DNA of 64,000 bases from an uncultured Hungatella sp. (GCA_910585435.1 CAJUEJ010000016.1:16107-80106); one strand, 5' to 3'; shown: positions 33,359-43,037, counted from the first letter of the stretch. Translations and numbers: made by a program. Notes: generated from the letters alone by a model not told the origin.

Positions 33359-34363
33359 ATGAGGAAATTTGTAAACAACCCGGAGAAATTTGTTGACGAA
33401 GCTTTGGAAGGCATTGTGATGGCTCATGGGGATAAGGTCTGTCTTGCGCCTGGGGACGGCCGTGTTCTTGCCAGAGTGAGGAAGGAAGGGGAGCCGGATA
33501 AGGTGGGAATCGTGACAGGAGGCGGATTCGGCCATCTGCCTGTTTTCCTGGGATATGTGGGAAAGGGCCTGGCTGACAGCTGTGCTGTGGGCAATGTGTT
33601 CTCTTCTCCAAGCAGTATGCAGATTTTTCACGCCATGGAAGCGGCGGAATATGGAAAAGGCGTGCTGCAGCTGTTTGGCTGTTATCAGGGGGACAAAATG
33701 AATTTTCAGATGGCGCGGATGATGGCTGAGGAAAAGGGGGTTCCCTGTGCCACAGTGATTGTCAGTGATGATGTGGCCTCTGCGCCCCTTGAGGACAGGC
33801 AGCTGCGCAGAGGAATTGCCGGAATCATGTTTGTGTATAAGATTGCCGGGGCCTGTGCGGATACGGGGGCTGACCTTGAAACTGTGGCCCGGATGGCACA
33901 GAAAGCGGCAGACGCTGTCCGGACCTTTGGCGTAAGCTTATCTTCCTGTACGATTCCGGCGGTGGGAAAGCCTAATTTTTCTATTCCTGAGGGAAAGATG
34001 GAGATAGGGATGGGAATCCACGGGGAGCCGGGACTGGCCCAGTCAGAGATACTGACGGCAGATGCAACGGCAGACCTGCTTTTGAAGAAGCTTCTGGAGG
34101 ATAATCCCTGTCTGCCGGGAAGCAGTGCGGCGGTTCTTGTCAACGGCCTGGGGGCGACGCCTCCGGAGGAGCTGTATGTTTTGTACCGCCGTGTGGCCCA
34201 GGTATGCAGGGAGCAGGGAATCCGGATACATCGTGCTTATGTGGGAGAGTATGCCACTTCTCTTGAGATGGCGGGAGCCTCCATATCTGTAATGAAGCTG
34301 GATGATGAGCTGACACAGCTTTTAGACGCCCCCTGTGATTCACCGTTTTTTGTACAGATTTAA
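33359..34363 (+). CDS. dhaK: Dihydroxyacetone kinase subunit DhaK
   Basis: This 334-residue protein has the DhaK fold: IVTGGGFGHLPVFLGYVG at the substrate site and GMGIHGEPG, whose His (about residue 221) forms the hemiaminal bond with the ketone substrate. It binds dihydroxyacetone or a related short ketose; with DhaL it forms the kinase. The start ATG at 33359 is preferred over a TTG at 33350; AGGAGG is 12 bases upstream. It follows the importer genes by 30 bases, so it is probably in the same operon. Confidence 0.92.
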   Translation: MRKFVNNPEKFVDEALEGIVMAHGDKVCLAPGDGRVLARVRKEGEPDKVGIVTGGGFGHLPVFLGYVGKGLADSCAVGNVFSSPSSMQIFHAMEAAEYGKGVLQLFGCYQGDKMNFQMARMMAEEKGVPCATVIVSDDVASAPLEDRQLRRGIAGIMFVYKIAGACADTGADLETVARMAQKAADAVRTFGVSLSSCTIPAVGKPNFSIPEGKMEIGMGIHGEPGLAQSEILTADATADLLLKKLLEDNPCLPGSSAAVLVNGLGATPPEELYVLYRRVAQVCREQGIRIHRAYVGEYATSLEMAGASISVMKLDDELTQLLDAPCDSPFFVQI

Positions 34364-34380
34364 GGAGGAAGGCTGAATTT

Positions 34381-35001
34381 ATGTTTACTGTTGAAAATTT
34401 AAGGGAGTTTTTTATTCAGGCTGCCAGGGATATTGCCCAGGCAAAGGAGGAGCTGACCTGTCTGGATGCCCAGGCCGGAGACGGCGACCTGGGGGTGAAC
34501 ATGGAGGCAGGCTTTCAGGCTGTGGCAGACCAGATTGAAAAGGAAGGGCCGGAAACTTTGCAGAAGGCATTTTTCACGGCAGGGGTAACTATCAATTCTG
34601 TATCGCCTTCCACTCTGGGAACTATGATTTCCGTAGCCTTTCAGTCCTTTTCAAAGGACTGTGAGGCAGTGAAGGAGATTGACCCTGAGTATTTTTCGGC
34701 TATGCTTAAAAATGCAGCGAAAATGATGATGAATCTGGGGGGAGCAAAGCCGGGGGATAAAACCATATTGGACAGCTTATGTCCTTACATGGATTTTGTG
34801 ACAGAGCATGCCTATGACGGCCGGGCCCTGTGGAAGGAGGCGGCACAGAAAGCAAAGGAGGCAGCCGATGCCACGGCACAGCTTGTACCGTCTATAGGTA
34901 GAGCCAGGATGTACGGGGAGAAGGCAAAAGGAATCCGGGACGGAGGGGCGGTGCTGTTTGCTGTTCTTGCAAAAAGCCTTGGGGATTATCTGGTTAAATA
35001 A
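34381..35001 (+). CDS. dhaL: Dihydroxyacetone kinase subunit DhaL
   Basis: This 206-residue all-helical protein carries the ADP-binding loop AGDGDLGVNM with the metal-binding aspartates, and GGAKPGDKTILDSL. DhaL holds the nucleotide and passes phosphate to the DhaK-bound ketose. Neither DhaM nor another PTS component is nearby, so either a distant DhaM rephosphorylates it or ATP is exchanged directly. AAGGAGG precedes the ATG. Confidence 0.92.
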   Translation: MFTVENLREFFIQAARDIAQAKEELTCLDAQAGDGDLGVNMEAGFQAVADQIEKEGPETLQKAFFTAGVTINSVSPSTLGTMISVAFQSFSKDCEAVKEIDPEYFSAMLKNAAKMMMNLGGAKPGDKTILDSLCPYMDFVTEHAYDGRALWKEAAQKAKEAADATAQLVPSIGRARMYGEKAKGIRDGGAVLFAVLAKSLGDYLVK

Positions 35002-35046
35002 AGGGCGTTGAGCCTCTGGAAAACGTACAGAAGGAGGGGTAGAAAT

Positions 35047-36804
35047 ATGTTTCAACATCTGAGTCTTCATAAGCAGCTTATTTTGATGATAGGAACGCTG
35101 AGTGTGATTCTTTTGACAGTCTTTGGGCTGATGGCATACCGGTCAGCAGCTGACATTGTGACTTCCCAGGTGACGCAGAATTCCCAGATGGTGCTGGAAC
35201 AGATAAATTCTGTCAGCGAACAGTGGATTCAATCCCTGGAGCTGTTTTCCCTGTCTGTAGCCACAGATTCCCAGCTGGAGTCAGCCCTTGAGGAGCTTAA
35301 GACCACAAATGGACTTGAGCAGGTGACTGCGGTTAACACCATCAATTCCCGGATTCTTTTCTATATGTCCTCCCAGAGAGACGTTATCCGGGTAAGCCTT
35401 CTGTGCCCGGAGGCGGAGCTGGCTGCCTACTATCAGGACTGGAGCTCCTATTATCTGATAAATTCATCCTCTCTTGCGATGGAGGGGTGGAGTGAATATG
35501 TAAAGAACAGGGGCTTCGGAATTCTGCCGCTTCTTCCGGAGCATCCGCTGTACGAAGAGCTGCCTTCCCAGAATTATATTACGTTTTACCGCAGTATGGA
35601 TGTGTTCTCTGATGAGGAGAATCCGGAAAGGCTTCTCCTTATTACGCTGCCGGAGGAGGTTCTGGGAACTCTGCTTGTGGCGCGGGGAGAGGCAACGGAC
35701 CAGTATTTCATTTTGAATGAAAAAAATGAACCGGTCAGTTATGGGATGCATGAGAAGGAGGTTGTGGACTTTCTGAAGGAAAATGAAAACCTGCTTTCCC
35801 AGGCCGGAAAGGAAGCCGGGTTTTTGAACCGTATGTTTATGGGGGAACGGTACGCAGTCATATACAGCTCTTTGAACCGATACGGTCTCAGGACAATTCA
35901 GTTAAAGCCCTACGGACAGCTGACAGAGCCTCTGTCGGCCCTGACAAGGGGAATCTGTCTGGTGGGGATTTTCTGCCTGGCGGCAGTGCTGCCCTTAATT
36001 GTCTGGTTCAGCAAAAAGGTGGTCCGTCCTCTTCACACACTGAATCTGCGGATGCGGCAGGTAGGGGAAGGCAATTTTGAGGTTCAGCCCATGCCCTGTT
36101 ACACCAATGAAATAGGCCAGCTGGACCGGCATTTTCTGCAGATGACCCAGGAGATTAAGCAGATGCTTGAACGGGTGGAGAGGATTTCCCAGGAGAAGGC
36201 CCAGATGGAATATCTGGTTATGCAGCAGCAGATTAACCCTCATTTTCTGTACAATACCCTGGACTTTATTAACTGGATGGCCATCAAAGCCCACGCGGAC
36301 CATATCAGCAGGGCAGTGGTGCGGCTGAGCGAATTTTTCCGCCTCAGCTTATCCAACGGCGTGGAGGTGCTTACTATAGACGAGGAGCTGCAGCGTATCC
36401 GGGCATACATGGATTTGCAGAATCTGATTTTAAGAGGAAGGATACAGTACACGGAGGAGGTGGGGCCGGAACTAAAAAGGCAGCACATTATCCGTCTTGT
36501 CCTTCAGCCTTTCATTGAAAATTCCATTCTTCACGGATTTCCGGACGGAGAACAGGGGGAAATCTGTATCAGCGGCTGGATGGATGAGGGAGATATCTAT
36601 CTTCAGGTTTCAGACAACGGAAGAGGGATTCCGGAGGAGGTACAGGAGCAGCTGTTAAAGGAGCCCAGCTCCAAATACGGCGGCTACGGAGTGTATAATG
36701 TAAACAAAAGGCTGCAATTATATTACGGAACAGAATATGGTGTGAAATATCTGCCGGTTCGGAGGGGAACAACGGTTCTGGTTCACATATTCGATGAGCC
36801 GTAG
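35047..36804 (+). CDS. Sensor histidine kinase, YesM type
   Basis: The ATG at 35047 follows AAGGAGG. The 585-residue protein has a membrane helix at about 12-32, a large extracellular sensor region, a second helix at about 300-325, a HAMP linker, the His-kinase box QQQINPHFLYNTLDFINWM with the phospho-acceptor His, and a GHKL ATPase with FIENSILHGF and DNGRGIP. This YesM/LytS layout is typical of sugar-sensing kinases that partner AraC-type regulators. It lies between dhaL and its regulator. Confidence 0.92.
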   Translation: MFQHLSLHKQLILMIGTLSVILLTVFGLMAYRSAADIVTSQVTQNSQMVLEQINSVSEQWIQSLELFSLSVATDSQLESALEELKTTNGLEQVTAVNTINSRILFYMSSQRDVIRVSLLCPEAELAAYYQDWSSYYLINSSSLAMEGWSEYVKNRGFGILPLLPEHPLYEELPSQNYITFYRSMDVFSDEENPERLLLITLPEEVLGTLLVARGEATDQYFILNEKNEPVSYGMHEKEVVDFLKENENLLSQAGKEAGFLNRMFMGERYAVIYSSLNRYGLRTIQLKPYGQLTEPLSALTRGICLVGIFCLAAVLPLIVWFSKKVVRPLHTLNLRMRQVGEGNFEVQPMPCYTNEIGQLDRHFLQMTQEIKQMLERVERISQEKAQMEYLVMQQQINPHFLYNTLDFINWMAIKAHADHISRAVVRLSEFFRLSLSNGVEVLTIDEELQRIRAYMDLQNLILRGRIQYTEEVGPELKRQHIIRLVLQPFIENSILHGFPDGEQGEICISGWMDEGDIYLQVSDNGRGIPEEVQEQLLKEPSSKYGGYGVYNVNKRLQLYYGTEYGVKYLPVRRGTTVLVHIFDEP

Positions 36805-36833
36805 TACGTGATTCATACATCAGGAGGATTGCC

Positions 36834-38384
36834 ATGTATCGTATGCTGATTGCCGACGACGATGAATTTGTCCTTGACGGCCTTAAAAATGAGATTGACT
36901 GGCAGAAATATAATATTACCGTTGCAGAATGCTGTACCAATGGAAAACAGGCTCTGGAAGCTCTGGAGAGACAGAAGATAGACATCATACTCACCGATAT
37001 CCGGATGCCGGAGGTAGACGGACTGGAGCTGACCAGGGAGGCAGGCTTAAGGTACAAGGGAATCTATGTTGTGATTATGTCGGGACACAGTGAATTTGAG
37101 TATGCCCATACGGCACTGAAGCTGGGGGTTTTTGACTATCTGTTAAAGCCTATTACTCTGGAGACCATCCATACCCTGTTTCTGCGGCTTAAAAAGGAGA
37201 TGGACAGGACGGCGCCGGATTCGGGTAAAGATATGGAGCAGTGGAAGCCTGCCCTGGTCCAGAAATATTTTCAGGATTTGTTAAACGGGGTTTCCGCCTT
37301 TTTCCCGTCGGAGCTTATCATAAACAAGGTTCCTTATTATCAGTGTGCGCTGTTCCATATCGACCATTATAAGCAGATGCCTCAGGAGAGGCAGAGGGAG
37401 CTGGCTTCCGGCCTTTTGGCGGAGCTGTACCAGTGGGGAGAGAGGCAGAATCCTATGGTTCCTACGGTAGTAAAGGATATGGATTTTGTGATGATTTTCC
37501 GTATGACTTCCCGGGAGGAGGAGGAAGGGCTGCAAAAACGGCTGTCGGATCTGAAGTGCCGGCTGGATAAGCAGTTTTCTATCACCATTACCATAGGGAT
37601 AAGCAGAATCTACCGCCAGGCGGAGGATACGTATTTTTATGCAGAGGAAGCACGCTATGCCAGCCGGCAGGGACACCGAAACGGAGGGGAAAAGATTCTG
37701 TTTTATGGGCAGGACAGTATGGGGGAGACGGTTGATGCAGCCTTGCTTCGGAAGCAGAAGGGACTTCTCTATGAAAGCTTTCATGCCTGGAATCTTGAAA
37801 AAGCCATGGAGGCTCTCGGGGGGATAAAAAAGCTTTTTGCCCTGCAGCCTGCCTCTGGCATAGAGGAGGCCCAGCTGTTGTGCGTGGAGATTGTATCCAG
37901 GCTGCAGATGGTCTACAACGAATACATGCCTGTGAAGGAAGAGGGCTGGCAGTTTTATGAACAGATAAGCAGGGAATTCTCCAGGGCGGAGACGGTAGAT
38001 GAGTTGCTGGGAATCCTGGAACACGGAATCCGGCAGGTGTTCTCCGACAGCTTTCTGCCGGGAGGGAAGAATAAGCGGATTATCGGCCAGGTACTCCAAT
38101 ACATTCAGGACAATGTGAATACCAATGTCACGCTGAATGAGATTGCCCAGAACATCTATATTTCCCCTAATTATCTGGGATATCTTTTCAAGGAAGAGAT
38201 GGGAATGACCTTTAACGAGTACCTGCAGCAGTACCGGATGAAGCTTGCCCAGAAGCTGCTAAAGAGCCATAAATTCAAGGTGTATGAGATTTCGGCCATG
38301 GTGGGATATAAAAATCCCAGCTATTTCAGCAAATTATTTACAGAATATACCGGGGGAATCTGTCCTTCGGATTATGAGAAATGA
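36834..38384 (+). CDS. AraC-family response regulator, YesN type
   Basis: This 516-residue protein has an N-terminal receiver with DDD at 8-10 and phospho-acceptor Asp55 (IILTDIRMPE), a middle region of unknown fold, and a C-terminal double helix-turn-helix of the AraC type (VTLNEIAQNIYISPNYLGYLF and VYEISAMVGYKNPSYFSKLF). It should activate the surrounding transport and catabolic genes in response to the YesM-type kinase. AGGAGG precedes the ATG. Its stop overlaps a possible start of the next gene. Confidence 0.92.
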   Translation: MYRMLIADDDEFVLDGLKNEIDWQKYNITVAECCTNGKQALEALERQKIDIILTDIRMPEVDGLELTREAGLRYKGIYVVIMSGHSEFEYAHTALKLGVFDYLLKPITLETIHTLFLRLKKEMDRTAPDSGKDMEQWKPALVQKYFQDLLNGVSAFFPSELIINKVPYYQCALFHIDHYKQMPQERQRELASGLLAELYQWGERQNPMVPTVVKDMDFVMIFRMTSREEEEGLQKRLSDLKCRLDKQFSITITIGISRIYRQAEDTYFYAEEARYASRQGHRNGGEKILFYGQDSMGETVDAALLRKQKGLLYESFHAWNLEKAMEALGGIKKLFALQPASGIEEAQLLCVEIVSRLQMVYNEYMPVKEEGWQFYEQISREFSRAETVDELLGILEHGIRQVFSDSFLPGGKNKRIIGQVLQYIQDNVNTNVTLNEIAQNIYISPNYLGYLFKEEMGMTFNEYLQQYRMKLAQKLLKSHKFKVYEISAMVGYKNPSYFSKLFTEYTGGICPSDYEK

Positions 38385-38392
38385 GGCAGGGT

Positions 38393-39343
38393 ATGGAGGG
38401 AAGGATAACGGATATTGACCGGTTTTCCACCCATGACGGGCCGGGAATCCGCACAGCTATCTTTTTTCAGGGCTGTCCTCTTCACTGTATGTGGTGCCAT
38501 TCGCCGGAGACCCAGCCAGCCGGGGCGGTGGTGGTTTACAGGAAGATGCGGTGCATGGAATGCCAAACCTGTATGAGTTCCTGTGCCAGACAGGCCATAG
38601 TCAGGCAGGAGACAAAGGATGAAGAGGGGCGCACAGGAATCCGCATACGGGAAGAGCTTTGTGTAAACTGTTTTGCCTGTGTAAAGGCATGTCCCACAAA
38701 GGCTCTGGCCCAAAGCTCCAGATGTGTCAGTCTCAGTGAGGTGGAGCAGATTCTTGTGCAGGATAAGCCGTTCTATGACAACTCCGGAGGCGGCGTCACC
38801 CTTTCCGGAGGGGAAATTCTGATGCAGGCAGAATTTGCTCTGGAGATAATAAAGATGTGTAAAAAAATGGGGATTCACACGGCCATAGAGACATCCGGGT
38901 ACGGGCCGGCCGCACAGCTTCTTGCCATTGGAAGGGCGGCGGATCTGATTTATTATGATATAAAAATGATGGAAGAGGAGTTGCACCGGCGCTATACCGG
39001 CTGTGATAACCGTCTGATTCTGGAAAACTTAAAGGAGCTTAGCCGGCACTGCCGTGAGACAGGAGAGCTGGTGGTGCGGATTCCCTGTATTCCGGGAATC
39101 AATGACAGCCCGGAACAGATTGACAGGACAGCCCGGTTTGTAAAGGAGCTGGGGATTGGATGGCTGGAGCTGCTTCCCTATAATGAAGCGGCCTCCGCCA
39201 AATATGACTGGCTGTTTCGAAGATATGGGCTGGCCGGCCTGCACACCAGAGATAAAGCATATTATGAGGCGCTGGAAAGAAATGTGGCAGGGATGGGACT
39301 TAAACCATACCATCCCATTTATAGAAGGAGGGAAAAGCGATGA
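38393..39343 (+). CDS. Glycyl-radical enzyme activating enzyme (radical SAM)
   Basis: The product (316 residues) begins with the family opening GRITDIDRFSTHDGPGIRT and has the radical-SAM triad C-x3-C-x2-C at about 28-35 (CPLHCMWC). Two ferredoxin-type clusters follow (CMECQTCMSSC and CVNCFACVKAC), as in activases of dehydratase-type glycyl radical enzymes. It makes the glycyl radical on the enzyme encoded directly downstream, whose start overlaps its stop. The start at 38393 has GAGG at good spacing and gives the usual family N-terminus; an ATG at 38381 overlapping the yesN-like stop is the alternative. Confidence 0.92.
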   Translation: MEGRITDIDRFSTHDGPGIRTAIFFQGCPLHCMWCHSPETQPAGAVVVYRKMRCMECQTCMSSCARQAIVRQETKDEEGRTGIRIREELCVNCFACVKACPTKALAQSSRCVSLSEVEQILVQDKPFYDNSGGGVTLSGGEILMQAEFALEIIKMCKKMGIHTAIETSGYGPAAQLLAIGRAADLIYYDIKMMEEELHRRYTGCDNRLILENLKELSRHCRETGELVVRIPCIPGINDSPEQIDRTARFVKELGIGWLELLPYNEAASAKYDWLFRRYGLAGLHTRDKAYYEALERNVAGMGLKPYHPIYRRREKR

Positions 39344-41757
39344 AGGAAGAAATTTTGCTCCAGGCCGAGAGACAGGCATGTATGGATCCGGCTCTGCGGG
39401 GGAAATCGGCTTTGGTGCAGCAATATTCTGACCAGTTGGAGAAGCGGATGCACAGAAAGCAGAGGATGTGGGGAGGCGACAAAACGGTGGTGACTCAGGA
39501 GACAGAGGACACACCGGCTTCCTACCGGCGCGCCCTGGCTTTCCAGAAGGTGATGGAGGAGATGCCCATAACCATCGAACCATGGGCCCTGATTGTGGGG
39601 AGTTCTATGGAAGATGAAACCATTGTGCGGTGTGTCCTTCCCTCGTTTCTGAAGGAGGAGGAGCTGGGAAAATGTACCCTCAATATGTCTCATAAATGCC
39701 CGGATTTTGCGGCGCTGCTTTGTACAGGAATCGATGGTATCTTAGGACAGCTGGAAGACAGGGAGAGGGAGCTTGGCAAGATACATAAGGGAAAGCTGCC
39801 GGATTCTATGGAGGTATTTTTAAAGACTGCCAGGATAGAGCTTACAGCTGTCCTTACACTGGCGCAGCGCTACCGGGGCCTGGCGCTTGAGAAGGCTGAC
39901 AGGGAGAGGGATCCGGAAAAGAAGGAGCGCCTGCTGGGCCTGGCAAAGATGTTAAAAAAGGTTCCTGCCCGGCCGGCCGACGGCTTCAGGGAAGCCGTGC
40001 AGTCCGTATGGTTTTTAAACCACATTTTCAGAGAGACCATGTCCTATCTGTCCATCGGATGCATCGACAGGATTTTGTATCCTTATTTTGAGAAGGATTA
40101 TCTGGCCGGCAGGATAACCTTGCAGGAGGCCCAGGATCTGGTGGATGAGTTTTGTCTCCGGGTAAATGACAGAGCCCAGCTGGAGCCGGAAAACTATGTG
40201 GTGGACCAGAAAAAGCTGGAGGGAGCCCCCAGGCAGTGCCGTCTGGATTATAATTTTGGGTTTGTTCCAAAGGAGGAGACGGATGAGGCGGATGCCATCA
40301 ACCACTGGGGCCAGAATATTCTCATCAGTGGAATCGGGGAGGACGGAAGGGACGCCACCAATGTGCTTACCTATCTGTTTTTAAATGCCCATGAAAAGTT
40401 TCAGATGACAGACCCTACGCTGACGGTACGTCTCCACAGGAACAGTCCGGCCATGCTTTTGGAACGTGTGGCACAGGTTCTCAAGACAGGAGGAGGAATG
40501 CCTTATATCAACAATGATGATGTTCTGATTGCTGCCTATGAGCGATTAGGCGTCAGGAATGAGGATGCCAGAAATTATGCCAATTCCAACTGCTGGGAGA
40601 CCCTGCTTCAGGGATGCTCCAATCAGGAGATGATACGGGGGATTAATTTCTTATATCTTTTGGAGCTGGCTCTTAACCGGGGAAGGTCTTTTGTCTACAG
40701 AGAGCTGGCAGCCGGTCAGGCAGAGCCTGATATCAAGGATCCCACATCCTTTTCTCCCTGGTGCGGCCCGGTCAACAGTGTGGTTGACGGGATTGACACA
40801 GGAGATCCAGCCAGTTTTTGCAGTATCCGGGATGTGATGGAGGCCTGGAAAAAACAGCTGGACTATATGCTGGGAACCTGTGTACGGGAGTTTACACAGG
40901 AGATATATGCAAACGGAAGCCATGGCCCCTTAAGCTCCAATTCTCTTCTGTCTGTTCTCACAAAAGGGTGTGTGGAACATCTTACAGATATCTGCCATCA
41001 GGGAGCCAGGTATGACCTGTGGCACATCCTCTCCGAGGCGGTATCCAACGGGGCAGACGCCATGGCAGCCATTGAAAAGTTTGTCTTTGAAGAAAAGCTT
41101 GTGACATTACCCCGGCTGGTGGAAATACTGAAAAACAACTGGGAGGGAAACCAGGCGCTGCGAATGCAGATGATACAGGAAGGGGAAAAATTCGGCAACG
41201 GCCAGGCCAGGGTTGACCGCTTTGCCTGTGAGATGGTAGATTATTTTACAGAGCGTGTAGGCATGTACAACAGCCAGTATGAGGATCTTATCTTTTCTCC
41301 CTGTATCGCTACGTTTTCCTGGATTGTGAACATCGGAAAAAGGATAGGGGCCTCTGCGGACGGCCGCATGTCAGGAGATCCCATTGCTGCCAATATGTCC
41401 CCGGTTCCCTCCAGGGATGTGTCAGGCCCCACGGCGGCTCTGCATTCCTATCTGAAGCTGCACACGGATTCCATGGCTGCCGGAGCGCCTATTGACCTGC
41501 GGGTCAGCTTAAGCGGCCTGGAGGGAGAGGAGGGAACCAGGCGGATTGCCGCCATGATAAAAACCTTTATCCAGATGGGCGGCAATATGATGACCCTGAC
41601 CATTACAAGCGCAGAGGAGCTGCGGCGGGCCATGGAAGCTCCGGAGAAATACCGGGGCCTGCGAGTCAGGATGGGCGGCTGGTCGGCATACTATACCATG
41701 CTTAGCAAGGAATCCCAGAAGGTACATTTAAAGAGGGTGGAGCATGGCCTGGCATAA
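39340..41757 (+). CDS. Glycyl radical enzyme of unknown substrate (pyruvate formate-lyase-like family)
   Basis: This 805-residue protein has the full PFL-type barrel and a C-terminal glycyl domain. The active-site Cys is Cys418 in NSNCWETLLQG, so the usual Cys-x-Glu of dehydratase-type members is kept but with Trp in the middle instead of Val. The radical Gly is Gly780 in RMGGWSA, where known members have RVxGY or RVxGF. The two-ferredoxin activase next door also points to a dehydratase or C-C/C-N lyase type rather than true formate acetyltransferase (no Cys-Cys pair). The setting (sugar importer, DhaK/L, aldo/keto reductase) suggests a polyol or deoxy-sugar substrate; this is inference. Confidence 0.9.
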   Translation: MKEEILLQAERQACMDPALRGKSALVQQYSDQLEKRMHRKQRMWGGDKTVVTQETEDTPASYRRALAFQKVMEEMPITIEPWALIVGSSMEDETIVRCVLPSFLKEEELGKCTLNMSHKCPDFAALLCTGIDGILGQLEDRERELGKIHKGKLPDSMEVFLKTARIELTAVLTLAQRYRGLALEKADRERDPEKKERLLGLAKMLKKVPARPADGFREAVQSVWFLNHIFRETMSYLSIGCIDRILYPYFEKDYLAGRITLQEAQDLVDEFCLRVNDRAQLEPENYVVDQKKLEGAPRQCRLDYNFGFVPKEETDEADAINHWGQNILISGIGEDGRDATNVLTYLFLNAHEKFQMTDPTLTVRLHRNSPAMLLERVAQVLKTGGGMPYINNDDVLIAAYERLGVRNEDARNYANSNCWETLLQGCSNQEMIRGINFLYLLELALNRGRSFVYRELAAGQAEPDIKDPTSFSPWCGPVNSVVDGIDTGDPASFCSIRDVMEAWKKQLDYMLGTCVREFTQEIYANGSHGPLSSNSLLSVLTKGCVEHLTDICHQGARYDLWHILSEAVSNGADAMAAIEKFVFEEKLVTLPRLVEILKNNWEGNQALRMQMIQEGEKFGNGQARVDRFACEMVDYFTERVGMYNSQYEDLIFSPCIATFSWIVNIGKRIGASADGRMSGDPIAANMSPVPSRDVSGPTAALHSYLKLHTDSMAAGAPIDLRVSLSGLEGEEGTRRIAAMIKTFIQMGGNMMTLTITSAEELRRAMEAPEKYRGLRVRMGGWSAYYTMLSKESQKVHLKRVEHGLA

Positions 41758-41831
41758 AAGGTCCGCCTGGAGAAGTGCTGTCTAAATGACATTGTGAATC
41801 GTTACTGAAACATGACAGAATGGAGGAAATA

Positions 41832-42689
41832 ATGGAAAATTTAAAGTCAACTGGAACCTATGAGCTGCATAATAAGGTGGAAATCCCTTGCGTAGGGTTT
41901 GGAACCTGGCAGGTGCCGGACGGGGAGACAGCGGCGGACGCGGTCGTCCACGCCATAGAGACAGGATATACCCACATCGATACGGCGGCGGTGTACCACA
42001 ATGAAATAGGGGTGGGAGCCGGAATCCGGATGTCGGGGGTAGCGAGAGAAAAGCTTTTTGTGACCAGCAAGCTGTGGAATGACGTGAGAGGATATGAGGA
42101 AACACTGAAGGCTTTTGATGCCTCTTTAAAAAGGCTGGATCTGGACTATCTGGATCTGTACCTGATTCACTGGCCCCGTCCTCTTGCCTTCCGGGACACA
42201 TACCAGGAGGCAAACAGGGAGACCTGGAGAGCCTTTGAGCATCTGCTGGAAAAAGGCTATGTGCGGGCTATCGGTGTCAGCAATTTCCTTCCGGTGCATA
42301 TGGAGGCACTGCTAAAAAGCGCCCGGGTAGTGCCCATGGTAAATCAGATTGAGTTTCATCCAGGCTGGATGCAGCCGGAGGCAGTCAGCTTTTGCAGGGA
42401 GCATAAGATTCTGGTGGAGGCCTGGAGCCCTCTGGGATCCGGAAAGCTTCTGGAGGATTCGCAGCTGAACAGGCTGGGGCAGAAATACGGCCGTTCCGCT
42501 GCCCAGGTCTGCCTGCGGTGGTGCCTGCAAAAAGGGCACCTTCCACTGCCCAAGTCTGTGACTCCCGGAAGGATTAAAGAGAATCTGGAGCTTTTTGATT
42601 TTGTCATTTCCGATGAGGATATGGCAGTGATTGATAAGCTGGAATGCGTGGGGCGGACCGGTTCAGATCCGGAAAATGCGAAATTTTAG
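41832..42689 (+). CDS. Aldo/keto reductase
   Basis: The ATG at 41832 has GGAGG just before it. The 285-residue TIM-barrel protein carries the catalytic tetrad: Asp and Tyr in HIDTAAVYHNE, Lys in VTSKLW and His in LIHWP, plus GVSNF and the NADPH-binding LPKSVTPGRIKENLELFDF-type end. It reduces aldehydes or ketones with NADPH. It follows the glycyl radical enzyme by 74 bases and could reduce the aldehyde that such a dehydratase produces. A repeated terminator closes the cluster. Confidence 0.92.
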   Translation: MENLKSTGTYELHNKVEIPCVGFGTWQVPDGETAADAVVHAIETGYTHIDTAAVYHNEIGVGAGIRMSGVAREKLFVTSKLWNDVRGYEETLKAFDASLKRLDLDYLDLYLIHWPRPLAFRDTYQEANRETWRAFEHLLEKGYVRAIGVSNFLPVHMEALLKSARVVPMVNQIEFHPGWMQPEAVSFCREHKILVEAWSPLGSGKLLEDSQLNRLGQKYGRSAAQVCLRWCLQKGHLPLPKSVTPGRIKENLELFDFVISDEDMAVIDKLECVGRTGSDPENAKF

Positions 42690-42718
42690 GAGTTTTAAAC
42701 GGGAGAAGAGCCTGCAGG

Positions 42719-42815
42719 CGGCCGGTCAGGCACAAGGAGGCTTTGGGAGCATATGGAGATAAAAAGGCGGCTGTACGGAGAACAGAGGATTCTGGCTCCG
42801 TGCAGCCGCTTTTCT
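42719..42815 (+). terminator. Repeated terminator element, copy 2
   Basis: AAAAGGCGGCTG and CGGAG (42762-42780) pair with CTCCG and CAGCCGCTTTT (42796-42813). The loop AACAGAGGATTCTGG and the preceding bases match copy 1 at 29829-29925. Confidence 0.85.
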
Positions 42816-42845
42816 GTGCTTTTATCTGGTTTATCAGTGCCAGGT

Positions 42846-43037
42846 TTATTCTTTCATAACATCAATGTCTATCAGATTGACACCAATAACATTCAAAAGT
42901 GCCTTTAAAGAAAGATATTCTTCTTTTAAAATAGCATATGTTTCTTTGGCATCTTCTTTTTTAGCTGCTGTCATATACCGCTGGACCTTTTTAAATTGTT
43001 CAAGGGTTTCTTTGGCAATCTCTGCGTCACTTGGCAT
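42846..43037 (-). CDS. Small helical protein of unknown function
   Basis: This 63-residue protein has an excellent ribosome site (AGGAGGTGA) and a good coding pattern. It is charged and helical (EIAKETLEQFKKVQRYMTAAKKEDAKE) with a hydrophobic C-terminal stretch LNVIGVNLIDIDV. I do not recognise a family. It lies alone between the sugar cluster and the molybdenum genes, on the opposite strand; its end is 30 bases from the terminator at 42815. Confidence 0.75.
   Translation of the reverse strand: MPSDAEIAKETLEQFKKVQRYMTAAKKEDAKETYAILKEEYLSLKALLNVIGVNLIDIDVMKE

Noticed and set aside
37281..38099. Minus-strand ORF of 272 codons
   Set aside because: It lies wholly inside the YesN-type regulator and has no start signals.
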